Below, piece by piece: positions 12,237-19,059 of a stretch of DNA of 19,059 nt. The stretch comes from Clostridiales bacterium (lineage in GTDB: Bacteria > Bacillota > Clostridia > Oscillospirales > Oscillospiraceae). The position numbers and the translations under genes were made by a program. A model generated the notes under the pieces. It ran no database searches. It was given only the letters and a program-made list of their open reading frames with translations, and was not told the origin of the DNA. The stretch covers positions 1 through 19,059 of the forward strand of contig DYBL01000020.1 in assembly GCA_019418625.1 (NCBI GenBank), given 5' to 3'. Every line of letters begins with the position of its first letter. Position 1 is the stretch's first letter.

Positions 12237-13085
12237 TCAGCCGTATCGCCTTTCCAGGTGCTCCACCACATCTGCCAGGGCGCTTTGGCGGGCATGGGAG
12301 ACGATGGTGGCGCCGCATGCACGCACAGCCTCCACACAGTTGGCCGGAGCAAATCCCTCCGCCGCCGCGGTGAGCATGGGGATATCGTTGGCCTCGTCTC
12401 CCACGCAGTACACATGCTCCATGGCGATGCCCAGCCGGCCGGCCAGGCGGCGGACCATGCCGCCCTTGTTGGCGCCCCGGGCCGTCAGCTCCAGCAGGTT
12501 CCGTCCGGAGAAGATCAGCTCATACTCCTCCGCCCAGCCCCGGCACCGCAGCTCTGCGGCCGCCTGCTCCAGCATCTGGTGGTCCTCCGCCTCAAAAAGG
12601 ATCTTCCCCAGGGGCAGCGGCACCTCCAGAAGGGACCTGTGCTCGCAAAGCTCTGCGTGGGTCATGTGCACATGACGGCGGGTGACATCGTTGGCCTGGA
12701 CGGCGTGGATCACGTTGTCCATGTGGTAGGCCTCCGCCGCTATCTGGGGAAACGCATCCAGGATGGCCTGCGCACGCTGGCGGACAGGGCCGTCCAGCAT
12801 GGCCGTCTCCAGGTAGGCGCCGGCGGCAAAGTCATAGAGGGCGGCGCCGTTGCAGATGACCGCGGGGGCATTGCTGGGCACCCCCGGCTCCAAAGCCGCA
12901 AAGGAGGCCAGGGCCCGTCCCGTAGCCACGGCGAACCGTCCGCCCTGGTCCATAAAGCGCACCAGGGCAGCCCGGTTGGCCTCCGACAGCGGCGGCACCG
13001 GCGTACCGGTGCGCAGCGCGTCCTCCGTATAAATGAGCGTGTTGTCAAAATCGCTGGCCAGCAGCACGCCGTCAAAGATTCCCAT
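12237..13085 (-). CDS. Cof-type HAD-superfamily phosphatase
   Basis: 282 residues; ATG at 13085 with GGAGG upstream. HAD motif I is DFDNTL (catalytic Asp12 and Asp14), motif II lies in FAVATGRA (Thr), motif III includes the Lys in ANKGGMV, and motif IV is GDEANDIPML. The alpha/beta cap between motifs II and III (about 85-195) and the length place it in subclass IIB (Cof/YbiV group). These cytoplasmic phosphatases act on sugar phosphates, phosphorylated cofactors or FMN; the substrate cannot be inferred. NAKGG-type spacing is normal apart from the Asn change in DFDNTL, where DLDGT is more usual. It is a single-gene unit between two terminators. Confidence 0.9.
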   Translation of the reverse strand: MGIFDGVLLASDFDNTLIYTEDALRTGTPVPPLSEANRAALVRFMDQGGRFAVATGRALASFAALEPGVPSNAPAVICNGAALYDFAAGAYLETAMLDGPVRQRAQAILDAFPQIAAEAYHMDNVIHAVQANDVTRRHVHMTHAELCEHRSLLEVPLPLGKILFEAEDHQMLEQAAAELRCRGWAEEYELIFSGRNLLELTARGANKGGMVRRLAGRLGIAMEHVYCVGDEANDIPMLTAAAEGFAPANCVEAVRACGATIVSHARQSALADVVEHLERRYG

Positions 13086-13147
13086 AGGTCAGCTCCTCCG
13101 TATGGATGTAAAGATGACGCCGCCCGGCGCATGGCGCCAACAACGGC

Positions 13148-13181
13148 AAAATCCCGCCGCCCGCGTTTGCGGGCGGCGGGA
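13148..13181 (-). terminator. Terminator after ricT
   Basis: TCCCGCCGCCCGC (13152-13164) pairs perfectly with GCGGGCGGCGGGA (13169-13181) around a four-base loop. A short T4 tail follows on the minus strand, so termination may be incomplete. Confidence 0.8.
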
Positions 13182-13189
13182 CGTATGAC

Positions 13190-14515
13190 TTACTCGCCCT
13201 GAGGCGCGGGGGCTCCGCCCTCGCCGCCGCCCTTGCCTCTGCGGCGGCCTCCCCGGTGATGGGGCCGGCGGCGGCGCTTGGCCTCACCGCCGTCACCGCC
13301 CTCGGCGCTGCGGGGCGCGGCGTCCTTGGGCTGCTGGGCAGGCTGCTTGGGCCCCTGCTTGGGGGGACGGGGCTTCTGGCCGCCCTTTTTCTCCTGCTGG
13401 CCGGCCTTGCCGCCCTGGTCCTTGCTGCCGGATTCCTTGGCAGGCTGCTTTGCCTCCTTGGGCTGGTCGGGCCGGGCGGGCTGACCCTCGCCGGTACCCT
13501 TGCCGCGGCGGCGGGAGCGGCTGCGGCGGCGGGAACGGCCATCCTCGGCACCGATCTTCTCCCGCATCGGCGCGTCCTCCAGCTTGGCGTCCATATAGAA
13601 CGGCGTGGTGAGCACCGGCGTGACGAACTCCTCTTCCTCCTTCTCCTCCACATAGCGGGCAGGCCGCTCGGGAATGGCGATGCCGTCCCGGCTGCCCTTG
13701 CCGTTGCGCAGCACGCACACCTCGCAGCTGTGGTAGGTCTTCAGGGGCTCGTTGGGGCCCGCGCTGTCCAGGTTCACCTTCATGGTCTCCCGCAGCAGGT
13801 CCACGCTCTTGACATTGCCGGGTCCGTCCGGCGTCTGCACGAAGGACTCCACCTTGGGCATGCGCTTGGCGGCGTCCTCGTAGGCATTTTGCTCATACTT
13901 GAGGCAGCACATGAGCCGCCCGCAGGTGCCGGAGATCTTCGTGGGGTTCAGGCTCAGGTTCTGGGTCTTGGCCATCTTGATGGAGACGGGCAAAAAGCCG
14001 TCCAAAAACTGGGAGCAGCAGAAGGGCCGTCCGCAGATGCCAAGGCCGCCGATCATCTTGGCCTCGTCCCGCACGCCGATCTGCCGCAGCTCGATCCGGG
14101 CCCGGAACACGCTGGCCAGGTCCCGCACCAGCTCCCGGAAATCCACCCGGCCGTCGGCGGTGAAGTAGAAGATGATCTTGTTGCCGTCAAAGCTGGCGGA
14201 CACGTTCACCAGCTTCATCTCCAGGCCGTGCTCGGCGATCTTGCGCTCGCAGATGTCAAAGGCCTCGCTCTCTTTTTTCCGGTTGTACTCCACCGTGCGG
14301 CGGTCGCTGTCCGTGGCCATGCGCAGCATGGCGCACAGGGGCCGGACGATGGCAGAGTCCTCCACCTCGTGGTTGCCCTGGGTGCAGGTGGCGAACTCGG
14401 GGCCCTGGGCGGTCTCCACGATCACCTGGTCCCCCATTTTCACCTGGACGCCCTTGGGGTCAAAATAATAATTCTTGCATCCGCCCCGAAAGCGGACGCT
14501 GATCACTTCCGTCAA
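13190..14515 (-). CDS. ricT: PSP1 domain protein RicT (YaaT) with long basic C-terminal tail
   Basis: 441 residues. It begins with TTG at 14515 overlapping the holB stop (TTGA), with GGAGGG just upstream. Residues 1-275 are the PSP1/RicT core: FRGGCKNYYFDPKG, then GLGICGRPFCCSQFL and SGTCGRLMCCLKYEQ. The six cysteines (161, 166, 167, 198, 203, 204) are the family's Fe-S ligand region. In B. subtilis RicT joins RicA and RicF; the complex binds [4Fe-4S] clusters, aids RNase Y in mRNA processing and affects sporulation and competence. The gene next to holB keeps the ancestral order. Odd: from about residue 325 a tail of some 115 residues is rich in Arg, Lys, Gly, Pro and Gln (SRRRSRSRRRGKG, HHRGGRRRGKGG), longer than in Bacillus (about 275 residues in total). 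Confidence 0.93.
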   Translation of the reverse strand: MTEVISVRFRGGCKNYYFDPKGVQVKMGDQVIVETAQGPEFATCTQGNHEVEDSAIVRPLCAMLRMATDSDRRTVEYNRKKESEAFDICERKIAEHGLEMKLVNVSASFDGNKIIFYFTADGRVDFRELVRDLASVFRARIELRQIGVRDEAKMIGGLGICGRPFCCSQFLDGFLPVSIKMAKTQNLSLNPTKISGTCGRLMCCLKYEQNAYEDAAKRMPKVESFVQTPDGPGNVKSVDLLRETMKVNLDSAGPNEPLKTYHSCEVCVLRNGKGSRDGIAIPERPARYVEEKEEEEFVTPVLTTPFYMDAKLEDAPMREKIGAEDGRSRRRSRSRRRGKGTGEGQPARPDQPKEAKQPAKESGSKDQGGKAGQQEKKGGQKPRPPKQGPKQPAQQPKDAAPRSAEGGDGGEAKRRRRPHHRGGRRRGKGGGEGGAPAPQGE

Positions 14516-15375
14516 AGGATACCCTCCAATTCTACGGCGAGGGCGCCCAGCACATGGCTGGGCCCAACGTTATACACGCACTCCCCGCGATACTTCTCTA
14601 ACAGCTCTATTGTGCCCATGATCTGGCGTTTTGTCAAGTTTTTCGCAACGGCAGACGCCAATTGACCGCCGCTTCCGTCCCCCTGGCAGCCGTAGGCGCG
14701 CAGCAGTGCCTCGGCACACACGGCCCGGCCCCGCTCCAGCATGGCGGAAAGCTCCTCCCGGGTCATGCGGCGCTTTTCCATCCGGGCGGCCCACTCCGCC
14801 GCGGCCCCCCGCCGGAACGAGGCCAGCAGGCGGATAAGCTCGTCCCCGGCGTCGGACGGCTCCTGGGCCTCCGGCGCCCCGTCCGGATGGAGCTTGAGCT
14901 CCACGCACCGTGAGCGCAGGGTCTGGAGCACCACCGCGGCATTTTCCGCACAAAAGAGGAACGCCGCGTAGGGCGGGCCCTCCTCCACGATCTTCAAAAG
15001 CACGTTCTGGTCCTGAGGCGTCAAAAGGGCGCAGTCGGGGAAGAGATACACCTTCCTCCGCCCCTGGTTGGGCCGGATGTAGGCGTCCTGCCGGATCTGG
15101 CGCACCACGTCCACGGCAATGGACTTGTGCTGGTCGTCCCGGACGGTGATCACATCCGGGTGGATGCCCTCCATGACCCGGCGGCAGCTCTCGCACCGCA
15201 GGCAGGGCCGCTCTCCCCCGCACTCGCACTCCATGGCCGCGGCGGCATAACGGGCCAGCGTCTCCCGCTGTCCCGCGCCGGTAAACAGCAGCGCGTGGGT
15301 CAGTGCCCCCCGGGTGGCCGCCTGCCGGATGCGCCCGGCGGCTGGGTCGTGTTGGATGCTGCCAAATGCCGTCAT
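14512..15375 (-). CDS. holB: DNA polymerase III delta-prime subunit
   Basis: 287 residues from the ATG at 15375, chosen for GAGG 7 nt upstream; an ATG at 15408 has no usable site. It is a clamp-loader subunit that opens with the gamma/tau and delta subunits to load the beta clamp. A zinc module uses Cys at 50/52, 58, 61 and 64 (CECGGERPCLRCESC). The P-loop is degenerate (FTGAGQRETL without the Lys), as usual in delta-prime, which does not hydrolyse ATP. The sensor-1/arginine-finger area shows LLKIVEEGP and LRSRC. It overlaps the ricT start by four bases, forming an operon. No clear promoter is visible in the 15409-15544 stretch. Confidence 0.92.
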   Translation of the reverse strand: MTAFGSIQHDPAAGRIRQAATRGALTHALLFTGAGQRETLARYAAAAMECECGGERPCLRCESCRRVMEGIHPDVITVRDDQHKSIAVDVVRQIRQDAYIRPNQGRRKVYLFPDCALLTPQDQNVLLKIVEEGPPYAAFLFCAENAAVVLQTLRSRCVELKLHPDGAPEAQEPSDAGDELIRLLASFRRGAAAEWAARMEKRRMTREELSAMLERGRAVCAEALLRAYGCQGDGSGGQLASAVAKNLTKRQIMGTIELLEKYRGECVYNVGPSHVLGALAVELEGIL

Positions 15376-15544
15376 AGTCGTTCCTCTTTCCTTCGTTCTC
15401 CGCTCCATCCTACCATAAGCGGCGTCAAAATGGAAGCGGGCTTCCGGCAGCCGCCGCCGGCTTTAGAGGGGGAAAGTTGGGCGGATTGTCCTGACTTTGG
15501 CAATTTGCTTGAATTTTAATGCTGTTTCTTATGCTATTCATGCA

Positions 15545-15573
15545 TTGTTTTCCGAAATGCATCCTATTATAAT
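15545..15573 (+). promoter_or_regulatory. Sigma-A promoter of ppdK
   Basis: -35 TTGTTT (15545-15550), 17-bp spacer, perfect -10 TATAAT (15568-15573); predicted start near 15580, leaving a leader of about 75 nt. ATGCAT occurs at 15540-15545 and 15557-15562, flanking the -35. The surrounding 15490-15640 DNA is unusually AT-rich. Confidence 0.75.
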
Positions 15574-15656
15574 AATATAGTCAATTTAGCTAATCGTTTA
15601 ACCATCAGATCGATGATTTTTCTGTTTGGCAGCGACAAAAAAACGGAGGAATGAAA

Positions 15657-18287
<2,631 letters not shown>

Positions 18288-18307
18288 GATCCTCCCCGTT
18301 CAAAGTC

Positions 18308-18343
18308 AAAAGAGGATGCCGCTTTTGCGGCATCCTCTTTTTT
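18308..18343 (+). terminator. Terminator after ppdK
   Basis: AAAAGAGGATGCCGC (18308-18322) pairs perfectly with GCGGCATCCTCTTTT (18327-18341) around TTTT, ending in a T run. Confidence 0.93.
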
Positions 18344-18418
18344 CATGATGGAGCCATATGCTCCCTCCTCCGACTCAGCCGCGGCGGCTCCCGGTGCCTC
18401 TGGGCGGAGAGCAGACGC

Positions 18419-18448
18419 AAAAAAAAGCGCCCCGGCGGGGCGCTTTTT
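18419..18448 (-). terminator. Terminator after the FUSC-type membrane protein gene
   Basis: AAAAAGCGCCCC (18422-18433) pairs perfectly with GGGGCGCTTTTT (18437-18448); on the minus strand it is followed by a run of eight T. The gap 18344-18418 shows no gene. Confidence 0.9.
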
Positions 18449-18464
18449 CTTTAGTATCCGGTTT

Positions 18465-19059
18465 TCAGTCCGTGTCCCAGGAGCGGTCCTCCCAGTAGTA
18501 GCTGATGCGGCTGTCGATGTTCCACAGGGCTTCCAGCCACCGCTCCACCCGGTGGCGGGGAAAGTGCTTATTGATGAACAATGCCACCACCACGCCCACG
18601 CCCGTATCAAAAATACGGTTGAGGGCGTAGCTGATGTAGGTATCCACCGGCGTGTTGAACAGCAATATGCAAAGCACCACGCCGCCGGGCTGCACGCCGC
18701 CCACCCAGAACACCTGACACAGCACGATCAGCAAAATGGTACCGATGAACACCAGCACCACCAGCAGCAGCGAGCGGCCGCCCTCCGGATGGAAGATCAG
18801 GTAGATGCGGAACATCACCATGCCGATGACGCCGCCGATGGCCGTGCCGAACAAACGGTTGCCGCCGTTGAGCTTGGAGTGCTCCATGTTGGTGCCCAGT
18901 CCGAAGATGGCGCCGATGCAGGCAAAGGCGGGGCTGCGGTCCAAAAAGTAGTAGATGAGCGCGCAGAGAGCCGCCGCCGTGGCGGTCTTGATGGTGCGCA
19001 TCCCCACGGTCGGGCGGCGGCGCTGCGGCGGCAGCTGTCCCGCTCCGGCAGGCGGGGTC
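18465..19059 (-). CDS. FUSC/aromatic acid exporter (ArAE_1-like) membrane protein, partial
   Basis: The frame stays open to the right edge, so the start may lie outside. Inside the window a GTG at 19007 would give 180 residues, but no ribosome binding site precedes it and the reading continues upstream as a Pro/Arg-rich stretch (LPPQRRRPT). GMRTIKTATAAALCALIYYFL is the hallmark start of the first helix in ArAE_1/DUF939 proteins. About four or five helices follow, with GGNRLFGTAIGGVIGMVM and YALNRIFDTGVGVVVALFINKHFP, the conserved FUSC loops. The long cytoplasmic C-terminal domain of larger family members is absent. It may export aromatic or weak organic acids; no substrate is evident. It ends at its own terminator, convergent with ppdK. 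Confidence 0.85.
   Translation of the reverse strand, partial: TPPAGAGQLPPQRRRPTVGMRTIKTATAAALCALIYYFLDRSPAFACIGAIFGLGTNMEHSKLNGGNRLFGTAIGGVIGMVMFRIYLIFHPEGGRSLLLVVLVFIGTILLIVLCQVFWVGGVQPGGVVLCILLFNTPVDTYISYALNRIFDTGVGVVVALFINKHFPRHRVERWLEALWNIDSRISYYWEDRSWDTD

Noticed and set aside
15423..15428. TTGACG as -35 of the holB-ricT operon on the minus strand
   Set aside because: No acceptable -10 at a suitable distance before the ATG at 15375.

Overview
The window is a stretch of chromosome from a high-GC (well above 60% by eye), spore-forming-type Firmicute. It is most likely a gut member of the Oscillospiraceae (Flavonifractor / Pseudoflavonifractor / Lawsonibacter-like). Support comes from strong AGGAGG-type ribosome binding sites, a holB-ricT gene pair, a SigV/RsiV-type ECF sigma and anti-sigma pair, a YtrA-type GntR/ABC operon, a BclA-like collagen protein, and a pyruvate phosphate dikinase whose catalytic His falls at residue 455. 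The genus is inference. There are no rRNA, tRNA, CRISPR or classical insertion-sequence genes. The genes are mostly short transcription units separated by clear rho-independent terminators, several of them shared by convergent genes.

Left part (1-4112): the 3' end of a ComM/YifB AAA+ gene (+) meets a minus-strand unit at a perfect shared terminator. In transcription order that unit is a flavodoxin-fold reductase with an iron-sulfur-type Cys motif, an ECF sigma factor, an RsiV-like anti-sigma and a small lipoprotein. Upstream of it lies a secreted PepSY-repeat protein with its own terminator.

Middle part (4289-10184): thiI and cinA (+) are separated by an odd 258-bp gap. It holds a truncated second copy of the cinA start and a 144-bp segment bounded by inverted repeats that looks inverted. 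Then come a BclA-like collagen-repeat gene (+), a ZIP metal transporter (-) and guanine deaminase (+). The guanine deaminase leader contains a purine riboswitch aptamer with a C at the specificity position.

Right part (10186-19059): a minus-strand GntR / ABC ATPase / permease operon has a perfect palindromic operator over its own promoter. It is followed by a Cof-type HAD phosphatase (-), the ricT-holB pair (-), divergently transcribed pyruvate phosphate dikinase (+) with a good sigma-A promoter, and a partial FUSC/ArAE-type membrane protein (-) running off the right edge.

The points most worth following are the riboswitch in front of guanine deaminase, where folding by eye suggests guanine may turn a degradative gene on, and the cinA partial duplication with its flipped segment. 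The rest is mostly conventional core and accessory gene content.
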